Shown here: positions 48,888 through 57,242 of the stretch, piece by piece
Numbering within the stretch: the first letter of the stretch is position 1
Layout of the letters: every line of letters begins with the position of its first letter
Assembly (NCBI RefSeq): GCF_023149135.1
Contig: NZ_JAIWJX010000002.1
Coordinates: 930,001 to 994,000, forward strand
DNA from: Fictibacillus marinisediminis
Lineage (GTDB): Bacteria > Bacillota > Bacilli > Bacillales > Fictibacillaceae
Length of the DNA: 64,000 nucleotides
Reading direction: 5' to 3'
Notes under the pieces: generated by a model
What the model was told of the DNA's origin: nothing
Database searches by the model: none
The model's input: only the letters and a program-made list of their open reading frames with translations
Made by a program: the position numbers and the translations under genes

Positions 48888-50360
48888 TCATGATTTATAA
48901 AAGTTGTTCATTTCTTGTAAAACGGCCTTCAAATAATCCCATGTCCGAATGGTGGAAGGTACACTGAGGTGTTCTTCAGGAGTATGCACATCAAACATAT
49001 CAGGACCAAGGGAAATCGCATCGATATGTGGAAGTTTTTCTGTGAAAACCCCACATTCCAGACCTGCATGAATGGCTACGATCTCTGGAGGGTTGCCGTA
49101 TAAATCTTTGTAGACCGTTTCAAACAAGCGGCGGACTTTTGAATCTGGGAGGTAAGGCCATTCCGGATAATCAGCTTCTGTGGAGAACCGAGATTCTGTA
49201 AGCTGTGCAATCAGGTTATTCTGCTCAACAGTCTGCTGCTTCAGACTTTTCACAGAGCTTCGTATCTCACTGACAAAACGAACTTCCTGGCTGTTGCTCG
49301 TTACCACTCCAAGGTTGGTTGAACTCTCTGTTAAACCTACAATCTCCTGGCTCATGGACAGCACACCATTTGGGATCAGCATGAGTGAGGTGATCACGTT
49401 GTGTGTGGTTTTGACGGAATATAGTTTGTCCGGGCATTCCGCGGTTTCTTCGACTGTAACTGAGATTCCCGGATCAGCTGTCCGCAGCTCATTTTTAAGA
49501 ACATGCTCCCAGTTGGACACCAGCTTTGGCAGATCGATTGAAGCATCTGCAGGTAAATAGATTACAGCTTCGGCTTCCCGAGGGATCGCATTTGATTTCA
49601 GCCCTCCATTGATTGAATGAAGGCTGAATGGGTACTGGACGGAAAGATCATGCAGCATTCTTCCAAGGAGCTTGTTGGCATTGCCTCTTCCTTTTTGGAT
49701 GGACATGCCGGAGTGGCCGCCGAAAAGCCCGCTCAACTGGATCTTGTAGCCTTTAAGCCCTTTTGGAGCAGTTTCCCATTGTATAGGAAGAGCTTGCATG
49801 GCCGTTATGCCGCCTGCACTGCTGACCAATAATTTGCCTTCTTCTTCTGAATCAAGATTAATAAAAATTTCTCCGGAAAAAATTTCAGGACTGGCTTCTA
49901 GCGCGCCTTTCATGGTTGTTTCTTCTTCTGTAGTGATGATGATTTCAAGGGCAGGATGAGGAATATCACTCGAATCAAGGAGGGCGAGGGCGTAAGCAAC
50001 GGCTATCCCGTTATCCGCTCCGAGTGTCGTATTGGACGCATAGAGCATGTCATCTTTTAGCTGTAGAGAGATGGGGTCGTGTTCGAAATCATGGGCCGTT
50101 CCTTTATTCTTTTCACATACCATATCCATATGGCCTTGAAGAATGATGGCAGGGACATGCTCATAGCCTTCTGAAGCGGTTTTTTTTATGAAAATGTTAA
50201 GAGCTTCGTCCTGTACCGCTTCAAGGTTCCTTTCTTTTGCAAAACGCAAGAGGTAATTACTGATTTCTTTTTCGTTGCCGGATCCGCGGGGAATGGCGGA
50301 AATTTCGGCAAAATAATGAAATACCGGGTGCTTTTTTACATCTTCAAGTGTTGTGTGCAT
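48888..50360 (-). CDS. pepD: aminoacyl-histidine dipeptidase PepD (M20C)
   Basis: A 490-residue metallopeptidase: AEISAIPRGSGNEKEIS near the start, ILQGHMDMVCEK (metal ligands), NTTLGADNGIAVAYAL, ITTEEETTMKGA (catalytic Glu) and a C-terminal VIAIHAGLECGVF. The family hydrolyses dipeptides such as Xaa-His. The ATG at 50360 follows AAAGGATGA and is preferred to ATGs at 50366 and 50378. Confidence 0.92.
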   Translation of the reverse strand: MHTTLEDVKKHPVFHYFAEISAIPRGSGNEKEISNYLLRFAKERNLEAVQDEALNIFIKKTASEGYEHVPAIILQGHMDMVCEKNKGTAHDFEHDPISLQLKDDMLYASNTTLGADNGIAVAYALALLDSSDIPHPALEIIITTEEETTMKGALEASPEIFSGEIFINLDSEEEGKLLVSSAGGITAMQALPIQWETAPKGLKGYKIQLSGLFGGHSGMSIQKGRGNANKLLGRMLHDLSVQYPFSLHSINGGLKSNAIPREAEAVIYLPADASIDLPKLVSNWEHVLKNELRTADPGISVTVEETAECPDKLYSVKTTHNVITSLMLIPNGVLSMSQEIVGLTESSTNLGVVTSNSQEVRFVSEIRSSVKSLKQQTVEQNNLIAQLTESRFSTEADYPEWPYLPDSKVRRLFETVYKDLYGNPPEIVAIHAGLECGVFTEKLPHIDAISLGPDMFDVHTPEEHLSVPSTIRTWDYLKAVLQEMNNFYKS

Positions 50361-50509
50361 ATAATTCATCCTTTGCAAGAATTTTTGGACATGAACTTAT
50401 GTATAATTATAGAGTAGAGAAAGAGGCTGAAATAATCAACCTGCCCAAACAAAAGGCTTTTCAAAAGGCTTGTAATTTTGTATAATACACTTTGTTGACC
50501 AAAAATATT

Positions 50510-50585
50510 GGCTCCGTAGCTCAGTGGATAGAGCGTCGGTTTCCTAAACCGTGCGTCGCAGGTTCAATTCCTGCCGGGGCCGCCA
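50510..50585 (+). tRNA. trnR: tRNA-Arg, anticodon CCT
   Basis: The 76-base cloverleaf begins GGCTCCGTAGCTCAGTGGA and the acceptor 3' arm is CGGGGCC, then G and an encoded CCA (50583-50585). The anticodon loop reads TTCCTAA, giving CCT (codon AGG). The T-arm has GGTTCAATTCC. TATAAT at 50481-50486 is a likely -10. Confidence 0.95.
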
Positions 50586-50750
50586 CTAATAAACCATACG
50601 ATGGCTGCACGCGGCTGTCTTTTTTTATGTCTGAGATTTGAACGATTATTGAACAGTATAAGAACATAATGTGACATTTATCACAAACTAGTGTTAGGTC
50701 TGTTAAAATAGAGACATACTATATGATAGATATGAAAAGATGGTGATTTT

Positions 50751-51650
50751 ATGGGTGAAAATGCTGCTCCAAGCATTTTAAAAGACTATATACAAATAAC
50801 AAAGCCGGGTATTATCTTTTCTAACCTGTTAGGAACAATTGCTGGCTTTTGCATCGGTGCGAGAAATCTCTCTTCAAGCCTTAGCTTATGGGAGCTTTTC
50901 TTCTGGACCGTTCTCGGAACCATTTTTGTCATTGGTTCATCTGCAATCGTGAATAATGTTTACGATGCGGACATCGATAAATACATGGAACGGACAAAGA
51001 ACCGGCCGATTACCAATGGGAGAATATCAAAACGGAACGCGATCTTCATGTCGATTGTTCTTATTGTGATCGGTGAGGCTATTTTAGGTTTCATGGTGAA
51101 CCCGATTGCTGCACTTATTGGTTTCATCGGATTCGTTTTCTACGGATTTGTTTATACGATGTCCAAAAGGGTAACAGTGGTCAATACGGAAATCGGATGT
51201 ATTTCAGGTGCTACACCGCCGATTATCGGTTATACGGCTGTTACAGGACACTTTGATCTGATTGCACTGCTTTTATTTGTATTCATGTTCGCATGGCAGC
51301 CTCCGCACTTCTTCGCTCTCGCAATGAAACGGGCGGAAGAGTACAAGAGTGTAAATGTACCGATGCTGCCGAACGAAGTGGGCTTTAAGCAAACGAAGGT
51401 TCATATTTTAATCTATACCGTATTTGCGGTAGCAGCATCTCTTCTCTTGTACTTTTTTAACGTACTGGGAATCTGGTACTTAATCGTTGCGGGTATTTTA
51501 GGAGCAGTCTTCCTTTACCGTGCGATGCAGTCCTTTAAGTACAAAGAAAAAGAAACGGAAATTGCGTGGTCAGGAAAAATGTTTAAATTCTCCATTATGT
51601 ATTTAACGCTCATGTTCGTGACCATGATGTTTGCTCCGATTTTCAGCTAA
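50751..51650 (+). CDS. ctaB: protoheme IX farnesyltransferase CtaB
   Basis: A 299-residue UbiA-type prenyltransferase with about nine membrane helices. The first Asp-rich motif is NNVYDADIDKYMERTKNRP (about 64-82), followed by ITNGRI. The loop GATPPIIGYTAV and AWQPPHFFALAMKR are CtaB hallmarks. It farnesylates haem b to haem o for cytochrome oxidases. ctaA and the cta oxidase genes are not adjacent, so this may be a second or relocated copy. Confidence 0.93.
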   Translation: MGENAAPSILKDYIQITKPGIIFSNLLGTIAGFCIGARNLSSSLSLWELFFWTVLGTIFVIGSSAIVNNVYDADIDKYMERTKNRPITNGRISKRNAIFMSIVLIVIGEAILGFMVNPIAALIGFIGFVFYGFVYTMSKRVTVVNTEIGCISGATPPIIGYTAVTGHFDLIALLLFVFMFAWQPPHFFALAMKRAEEYKSVNVPMLPNEVGFKQTKVHILIYTVFAVAASLLLYFFNVLGIWYLIVAGILGAVFLYRAMQSFKYKEKETEIAWSGKMFKFSIMYLTLMFVTMMFAPIFS

Positions 51651-51666
51651 TAGCTTAACACAATAA

Positions 51667-51713
51667 AAACCCCCATTGAAACGGTGCCTGGCACCGCCTC
51701 AATGGGGGTTTTT
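51667..51713 (+). terminator. ctaB terminator carrying repeat element copy D in its loop
   Basis: AACCCCCATTGA pairs with TCAATGGGGGTT and a T run follows. Within the hairpin GGTGCCTGGCACC occupies 51683-51695, the core of the dispersed element seen at 28372, 39737 and 40882. Confidence 0.85.
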
Positions 51714-51715
51714 TA

Positions 51716-51763
51716 ATCCAGCTCCAGCGCTGGTCAGGGCTGATCGCGGCGCTTCCGCTTTTT
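51716..51763. repeat. possible fragment of a Bacillaceae intergenic repeat
   Basis: TCCAGCTCCAGCGCTGG, then TCGCGGCGCTTCCGC and T7. The CAGCTCCAGCGC wording is common between genes in Bacillus-like genomes. Only a short match; function unknown. Confidence 0.35.
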
Positions 51764-52417
51764 TTAATGGCTGATTTCTTTCGTTGATGAGGGAATTGGT
51801 TTGGATTTTACTGAAGGTGACCAATTTCTCTCGGAGACAAAACATAGTGTCTCTGCCAACAAGACGGCAGCAAACACATCCAGAAGGACATGCTGTTTAA
51901 CCATCAGAGTTGAAACAATAATAATCACGGAAAAGTACGTAATCATACTTCTGTTCCAGGTTGTTGAGAACGGTGCCTTTCGCACTACCCGGACCAGCAG
52001 GTAGCTGGAAAAGCAATGGATGCTTGGAAAACAATTATAAGGGGCATCCATCTTGTAGACCCGGTTTACAAGAGATTCCAAGAATGAAGAGCCAGCAACG
52101 AGCGGCCTAGGAACGGTGGTCTGAAAAAGACTGTATACCGTATAGCAGACCAGCAAGCCTGCAATGTAAACAAACAGTGTCTTGAAGTACGTCTTCTTAT
52201 CTTTGAAATAGAAATAAATCAAGGTTCCGTAAATATATAAGGTCCACAATAGGTAAGGGATAATAAAAACAGCAGAGAATGGTATATTCCTGTCAACGGT
52301 TGTAACTAGGCTATGCACTTCGCTCCCGGGGTGATTGACCCAATCATACATCAAGGAGCAAACCGGCAAAAATCCTAAAGAAAGCAGCGGTAACAGATTT
52401 TGCAGCTTTTTCTTCAT
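51764..52417 (-). CDS. PAP2-superfamily membrane phosphatase
   Basis: A 217-residue protein with six membrane helices. The phosphatase motifs are YNCFPSIHCFSSY (PSxH block) and KQHVLLDVFAA (HxxxD block); the upstream KxxxxxxRP block is replaced by TTVPRP. The pattern is that of PAP2-like/inositolphosphorylceramide-synthase-like enzymes acting on lipid phosphates. ATG at 52417 follows GGAGGAAATT. Confidence 0.82.
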   Translation of the reverse strand: MKKKLQNLLPLLSLGFLPVCSLMYDWVNHPGSEVHSLVTTVDRNIPFSAVFIIPYLLWTLYIYGTLIYFYFKDKKTYFKTLFVYIAGLLVCYTVYSLFQTTVPRPLVAGSSFLESLVNRVYKMDAPYNCFPSIHCFSSYLLVRVVRKAPFSTTWNRSMITYFSVIIIVSTLMVKQHVLLDVFAAVLLAETLCFVSERNWSPSVKSKPIPSSTKEISH

Positions 52418-52587
52418 AATTTCCTCCATGGCAGCTAACTCTTTTGCCATTTCCCTAGTATACATCAGCTCAAACAGAATAGGGCAAATGGAAAACATTG
52501 CTTGCTAAATGATAAGGCTGCTGGTTTAAGGGTAAGCTAAAAAAGGTATTTATCCTGTAATCCAAGCATGTTCAGGGGGTACAATCC

Positions 52588-53787
52588 ATGCAGATAAGCA
52601 GACCAGCAATTGTTCCGCGTTATACATTTTCTGAAATTTACGGTCCGGATCTCATTTTTAATCCGAGGCCTTCCTTTGCTCATAATAAGTGGATTCCCGA
52701 TTGTCCAGTAAAGCTTGATCTTCTGACGGGAAGCCAGTTTGCGGTATTGGGAAGCATGCCGGTCATCTGCAACAGGTCGGTAACTACCAAAAAAGCAACG
52801 GAGCTGTATGAACGGGCGGGTCTCCAGCTTCGTTTTTCTGTACACGAATATTCGACAGAGGCGGATTATCGAAACATTTTCAGCCGCTTAGAACAAGAGC
52901 AGAAGAAGATGGTAGTTCAGCATATTCACCCAGAAGAAGAAATGTCATCAGAGAATTATTGGATTGATCCGCGCCTTGTTCAGTATTTAAACAATAAAGC
53001 TAATTTAGAAGAGCTGGTTCCTTCTGGACATGCTCCGAAACGAAAATCAACAACAGCTGCAGATCTTCATGATCAATTAGAAACCTTCCCATTTCCATGT
53101 GTGGTTAAGGCAGCGACAAATGAGGCAAATGCGGCGGGTTTTGATGTATTTATCTGCAAAAATCAGGAGGACATTGACAGGGCAGCAAACTTTTTCGCCT
53201 CCTGTGAAGGAATCGTCATAGAAGAGTACTTGGAGATCGAGCACAATTACTGCGTTCAGTTTGCCTGTACAGCAGATGACCGTCTGATCTATCTGGGCAG
53301 TACGGTCCAAAATATTACGGAAGACGGAAAATATAAAGGAAACTGGGTCGATAAAGAGTCAGAACCCGATGATGAGGTCATCAAGGTCGGGAGAAGAATT
53401 ATGGAAGAAGGCTGTAAAAGAGGCTATAAAGGGATTGCTGGATTTGACATTGCGGTAACGGCTGATGGAAGGAAAATGGCCTTTGATTTAAATTATAGAG
53501 TCAACGGTTCTACCGCCGCACTTCTTCTGAGAGAAAGTATTGAAGAACAGCTCGGTAAAAAGGTAATCAAATTCGTTTCCTGGAAATCCAAGGGCGGTAT
53601 AGAACCCCTGTATGATGAAGTGAAACGGGGGATTGAAGATGGATATTTCATTCCGCTGTCGATCTACAATGGCAGTGAAAGCCCTTATAAAGATGCCGAC
53701 ACGCTTCTACAGGGCCTCGTACTGGGAGACACAAGGGAAGAGGCGGATCAAAAGGAATATATTTTTCAAAGAGCCGGTCTATCCTAA
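52588..53787 (+). CDS. ATP-grasp ligase of unknown substrate
   Basis: A 399-residue soluble protein. Residues 1-120 form a pre-ATP-grasp-like region. The ATP-grasp fold follows: FPCVVKAATNEANAAGFDVF (about 170-190, Lys and glycine loop), IVIEEYLEIEHNYCVQF, GIAGFDIAVTADGRK and FDLNYRVNGSTAALLLRES (metal-binding Asp/Asn/Arg). Such enzymes join a carboxylate, activated as acyl phosphate, to an amine or thiol. No partner biosynthetic genes lie beside it. GGGGG lies before the ATG. Confidence 0.75.
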   Translation: MQISRPAIVPRYTFSEIYGPDLIFNPRPSFAHNKWIPDCPVKLDLLTGSQFAVLGSMPVICNRSVTTKKATELYERAGLQLRFSVHEYSTEADYRNIFSRLEQEQKKMVVQHIHPEEEMSSENYWIDPRLVQYLNNKANLEELVPSGHAPKRKSTTAADLHDQLETFPFPCVVKAATNEANAAGFDVFICKNQEDIDRAANFFASCEGIVIEEYLEIEHNYCVQFACTADDRLIYLGSTVQNITEDGKYKGNWVDKESEPDDEVIKVGRRIMEEGCKRGYKGIAGFDIAVTADGRKMAFDLNYRVNGSTAALLLRESIEEQLGKKVIKFVSWKSKGGIEPLYDEVKRGIEDGYFIPLSIYNGSESPYKDADTLLQGLVLGDTREEADQKEYIFQRAGLS

Positions 53788-53853
53788 AAGAGAAAACCAT
53801 CTATAGCTCCCCGGAATTTGTAGGGGAGTTATCTTATCCTTATGATGACACCT

Positions 53854-53878
53854 GTTTACAGATATAGGGTTGGGGTAA
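53854..53878 (+). promoter_or_regulatory. sigma-B promoter of the general stress gene
   Basis: GTTTAC (53854-53859), 13 bases, GGGTAA (53873-53878) agrees with the sigma-B consensus GTTTAA-N12-14-GGGWAW. The ribosome site lies about 30 bases further on. Confidence 0.85.
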
Positions 53879-53920
53879 ATACTAGTAATAAAATCAGACT
53901 TTGATTAGGAGGTCATACAT

Positions 53921-54364
53921 ATGAGCAAAATGGTGATTGGAGTGTATGAAACAGAGAACGAAGCTGTTGATAGTATACAATCCCTGGTGAATAAAGGATA
54001 CAGTGCAAAGGACATCTCCATCCTTGCTAAAGATGATGGAAAGATGGATCGTGTTGCCGATAAAACGAATGTTTCAGAAGAACATCTGGACGAAGATGTA
54101 AACGAAGCCGCCTATGGAACCATTGCAGGTTTTCTGACTGGTATCGGCGGAGCCATCGCGGTCCCAGGCCTTGGTGTTCCCGGTATTGGTCCGCTGCTTG
54201 CTGCTGGTCCATTTGCATCCATGTTTAATGAAGATTCAGAGGATGATTTAAAAGAAGTTCTCATGTCCCTGGATCTTTCAGAACGGACGGCTGAGCGTTA
54301 TGTGCAAAAAATAGAACAGGGCAGCATTATGGTTTTCTTAGAAAAAGATGCGGTGAAACTTTAA
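53921..54364 (+). CDS. general stress protein, YflT/GSP17M type
   Basis: A 147-residue protein with the YflT N-terminus (VIGVYETENEAVDSIQSLVNKGY) and a central glycine-rich amphipathic segment (AAYGTIAGFLTGIGGAIAVPG, GLGVPGIGPLLAAGPF). Members are made under sigma-B control after heat, salt or ethanol stress, and the sigma-B promoter here agrees. Biochemical function unknown. GATTAGGAGG precedes the ATG. Confidence 0.87.
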   Translation: MSKMVIGVYETENEAVDSIQSLVNKGYSAKDISILAKDDGKMDRVADKTNVSEEHLDEDVNEAAYGTIAGFLTGIGGAIAVPGLGVPGIGPLLAAGPFASMFNEDSEDDLKEVLMSLDLSERTAERYVQKIEQGSIMVFLEKDAVKL

Positions 54365-54447
54365 CAATAGAGTATACCTGAACGCATAAAATAGTCCTCC
54401 ACATGAAAGGATATGTACATAAAAAGCAAGTTAAAGTGAGGGCGGAT

Positions 54448-55095
54448 ATGAAAAAAGAGAATATGGCAATTGTAAGCGGCGTTATGATAATGGGTATTTT
54501 AGCTTTAAGACTAATGAACAGGCTTCGTAATGATGATCATTGGATGAAACTCGACGGAATCGGAAGCTTGGCTATATTTTCAGCACGGGGCGGAGGTTTC
54601 GTGGATTTCTTTCTGAGAAGTTACTCTTTTCTTGGTTCTGGATTTCTGTTGATTCCTGCCACTATTTATTCTGCATACAGATACAGGAAAAAAGGAAAGA
54701 GAAACATTGTTTTTTTATTAATAGCCAACCTGATCGGATGCCGTTTGATTAACTCTGTTTGGAGAAAGAATTGGAAGCAGCGGCCTCCATCCACTAAGCC
54801 TTTTTACATAAGGTATGGATATCCGAGTGCTCATTCGATGAATGCAACAGCTCTTTATGGTCTTTTTACACTCTTATCAAAAAAGTTTGTTAGAACGAAA
54901 TTTTGTATATTGGCGGTGCACCTTGGATTTATTTGCTGGAGCAGAATTTATCTTGGCATTCACTATATTACGGATGTACTGGCTGGAGTTGCCGGAGGAG
55001 CAATGTGGCTGGCTTTTATGGCTTCAGTGTTTTTATTCCGATCTGAGAACTCCGAAAAAAGATTTGACATCGACTTAGATCATGGTATAAGATAG
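54448..55095 (+). CDS. PAP2-family phosphatase (undecaprenyl-PP phosphatase type)
   Basis: A 215-residue membrane protein with the three PAP2 blocks: KNWKQRPP (KxxxxxxRP, about 104-111), YPSAHSMN (PSxH) and SRIYLGIHYITDV (SRxxxxxHxxxD). This complete set favours a BcrC/YodM-like undecaprenyl-pyrophosphate phosphatase recycling cell-wall carrier lipid. ATG 54448 follows GTGAGGGCGG; an earlier ATG at 54403 lacks a site. A promoter for the met leader lies in its last codons. Confidence 0.85.
   Translation: MKKENMAIVSGVMIMGILALRLMNRLRNDDHWMKLDGIGSLAIFSARGGGFVDFFLRSYSFLGSGFLLIPATIYSAYRYRKKGKRNIVFLLIANLIGCRLINSVWRKNWKQRPPSTKPFYIRYGYPSAHSMNATALYGLFTLLSKKFVRTKFCILAVHLGFICWSRIYLGIHYITDVLAGVAGGAMWLAFMASVFLFRSENSEKRFDIDLDHGIR
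55064..55091 (+). promoter_or_regulatory. candidate sigma-A promoter of the metNIQ leader, inside the PAP2 gene
   Basis: TTGACA (55064-55069) is followed after 16 bases by TATAAG (55086-55091), or after 18 by TAAGAT (55088-55093). It is the closest promoter-like pair before the first SAM-I aptamer. Confidence 0.55.
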
Positions 55096-55117
55096 ATCTC
55101 ATCAAGTAAATATGAAC

Positions 55118-55297
55118 GTGTTTCTTATCCAGAGAGGTGGAGGGATATGGCCCTATGATACCTCGGCAGCAGGTTTTTCTTTTGAAAAACACTGTGCCAA
55201 TTCCAGCAAGTTCCTTTAAGGGGCTTGGAAGATAAGAAGAGCAGCTCGTTTCCTTATGGATACAAAATCTCTTCTTTCTTTAAGAAGAGATTTTTTT
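55118..55297 (+). promoter_or_regulatory. SAM-I riboswitch 1 of the tandem pair upstream of metNIQ
   Basis: TTCTTATCCAGAGAGGTGGA, GGCCCTATGATACC, CGGCAGCAGG, GTGCCAATTCCAGCAAG and AAGATAAGAAGAG form an S-box aptamer (about 55121-55240). The terminator TCTCTTCTT...AAGAAGAGA with T7 ends at 55297. The GATAC in place of GAAGC in the core is a deviation from consensus. Confidence 0.9.
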
Positions 55298-55315
55298 ATT
55301 TAATTGAACATTATT

Positions 55316-55495
55316 TGTTTCTTATCCAGAGAGGTGGAGGGATTGGCCCTTTGAAGCCTCGGCAGCGGGTTTCCGGTTTAATGGGAATACTGTGCCAAGT
55401 CCGGCAAGCGATTAGCGCTTGGAAGATAAGAAGAGATCAGCCACTCATTTCGATGCTTCAGGCCTCTTCTTGTTTTCAAGAAGAGGCTTTTTTTG
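55316..55495 (+). promoter_or_regulatory. SAM-I riboswitch 2 of the tandem pair upstream of metNIQ
   Basis: TTTCTTATCCAGAGAGGTGG, GGCCCTTTGAAGCCTCGGCAG, GTGCCAAGTCCGGCAAG and GGAAGATAAGAAGAG form a canonical S-box (about 55317-55434). The terminator GCCTCTTCTT...AAGAAGAGGC with T7 follows. Confidence 0.95.
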
Positions 55496-55530
55496 ATGTT
55501 TTAACAGTAGCGAGAAAGGAGATCACATCA

Positions 55531-56562
55531 TTGATTCGATTTGAAGAGGTAACCAAAATTTATGAGAGTGGCAAAAGCCAAGTAAGAGCGTTAAACAATG
55601 TGAGCTTTGAGATAAAAAAAGGAGAGATCTATGGTGTTGTGGGATACAGCGGAGCAGGAAAGAGCTCCTTGCTGCGATGTGTGAATCTTTTGGAGAAGCC
55701 GACATCAGGGCACGTCTTAGTAGGAGAGGAAGACATGGCGAGATTGTCTCCGAAGGAACTGAGAAAAAAACGAAAAAATATCGGCATGATTTTTCAGCAT
55801 TTTAATCTGCTGAACGCAAAAACGGTATTTGATAATATTGCGACACCGCTTTATCTTCTCGGCAAGAAGAAATCATTCGTTAAAGAGAAGGTGAACGACT
55901 TGCTGGAATTTGTGGGCTTGTCCGAGCATGGGCATAAATATCCCGACCAGCTCTCCGGCGGACAAAAACAGCGGGTAGGCATTGCCAGGGCGCTCTCCAC
56001 TGATCCGGAAGTGCTATTGTGTGATGAAGCAACATCGGCATTGGATCCGCAGACGACCTCCAGTATTTTAAAGCTTCTGAAAAAAATCAATAAGGAATAC
56101 AACATTACGATCCTTATCATCACCCATGAGATGAACGTCATCCGGGAGATATGTGATTCCGTTGCTGTGATGGAGGGTGGCGAAGTGATCGAGAAGGGGA
56201 GCGTTTTTGATTTGTTTGCCAGGCCACAGACTGAGACGGCAAGGCGTTTCGTCAGTTCGGTTCTTCAGGATGAACTGCCTGAGTCCCTTAAAAACCTATT
56301 GAAAAAGCAGGACAGGAATCATCAGATTTTCAGGATCGTATTTACCGGAGCATCCACAGGACAGCCGCTGCTGTCACAGATTGCCAAAAAATTCAACGTG
56401 GACGTCAGTGTTCTATACGGCCATGTCACAGAACTCCAAGACGTTCCTTTCGGAAACCTTGTCGTTCAATTTTTCGGGGACGAACAGGAAATCCGAAGAG
56501 CAATCTTTTTCGTGAACCAGAGTGAAGTCGAAATAAGGGAGGTTGCACCTTATGCAAGTTGA
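55531..56562 (+). CDS. metN: MetN, methionine ABC transporter ATPase
   Basis: A 343-residue ABC ATPase with Walker A GYSGAGKSS, signature LSGGQKQR, Walker B VLLCDEATSALDP and switch THEMNVI. The C-terminal NIL domain (about 265-343, RIVFTGASTGQPLLSQIAKKF) senses methionine. The TTG at 55531 follows GAAAGGAGA; the frame continues upstream through the riboswitch and must not be used. Overlaps metI by 11 bases. Gated by two SAM-I riboswitches. Confidence 0.95.
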   Translation: MIRFEEVTKIYESGKSQVRALNNVSFEIKKGEIYGVVGYSGAGKSSLLRCVNLLEKPTSGHVLVGEEDMARLSPKELRKKRKNIGMIFQHFNLLNAKTVFDNIATPLYLLGKKKSFVKEKVNDLLEFVGLSEHGHKYPDQLSGGQKQRVGIARALSTDPEVLLCDEATSALDPQTTSSILKLLKKINKEYNITILIITHEMNVIREICDSVAVMEGGEVIEKGSVFDLFARPQTETARRFVSSVLQDELPESLKNLLKKQDRNHQIFRIVFTGASTGQPLLSQIAKKFNVDVSVLYGHVTELQDVPFGNLVVQFFGDEQEIRRAIFFVNQSEVEIREVAPYAS

Positions 56563-57214
56563 TTGGAGTACATTTTGGGTGGACATTTTAAATGCGGCCG
56601 GTGATACCTTAACGATGGTTGGATTTTCCTTATTGTTCTCGGCTGTAATCGGCATTCCGCTTGGGGTAGTACTCGTAGTCACGAGGAAGGGCCACATTCT
56701 TGAAAACCTGGCCGTCTTTAACGTTTTGAACGCGATTGTAAACGTTCTGCGTTCGATACCGTTCATCATCTTAATGGTGGCGATTATCCCGTTTACGAGA
56801 TTAGTAGTCGGTACCTCAATCGGGACATCGGCCGCGATTGTCCCATTGATTGTATATGCCGGCCCCTATATCGCAAGGCTCGTGGAAAACAGCCTGCTTG
56901 AGATCGATCCGGGCATTGTAGAGGCCGCAGAGGCCATGGGAGCTACTCCTTGGCAGACCATCTTTCGCATACTGCTGCCGGAAGCATTCAGTTCACTGAT
57001 CCTGTCGTTTACGATTGCAACGATCGGCTTGGTCGGAGCTTCGGCGATGGCAGGGGCTGTTGGTGGAGGAGGCTTGGGCGATCTGGCCATTGCCTACGGC
57101 TATCAGCGATTTGATACAGACGTGATGATTGTCACCGTCGTTCTGCTCGTCATCCTTGTTCAAGGCTTGCAGAGTACCGGAAATATACTCTCCAGAAAAA
57201 TTAGAAGAAGATAA
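56552..57214 (+). CDS. metI: MetI (MetP), methionine ABC transporter permease
   Basis: A 220-residue permease with five membrane helices and the EAA loop EAAEAMGATPWQTIFRILLP. ILMVAIIPFTRLVVGTSIG and GGGGLGDLAIAYGYQRF are MetI hallmarks. ATG at 56552 follows AAGGGAGG, inside metN. Confidence 0.95.
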   Translation: MQVDWSTFWVDILNAAGDTLTMVGFSLLFSAVIGIPLGVVLVVTRKGHILENLAVFNVLNAIVNVLRSIPFIILMVAIIPFTRLVVGTSIGTSAAIVPLIVYAGPYIARLVENSLLEIDPGIVEAAEAMGATPWQTIFRILLPEAFSSLILSFTIATIGLVGASAMAGAVGGGGLGDLAIAYGYQRFDTDVMIVTVVLLVILVQGLQSTGNILSRKIRRR

Positions 57215-57242
57215 AAAGAGAAAAAGGGAGAAGGGAAATCTT

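Noticed and set aside
53800-53835. Terminator after the ATP-grasp gene
   Set aside because: GCTCCCC and GGGGAGT can pair, but the T tract is poor (TATCTTATC); left out of the feature list.
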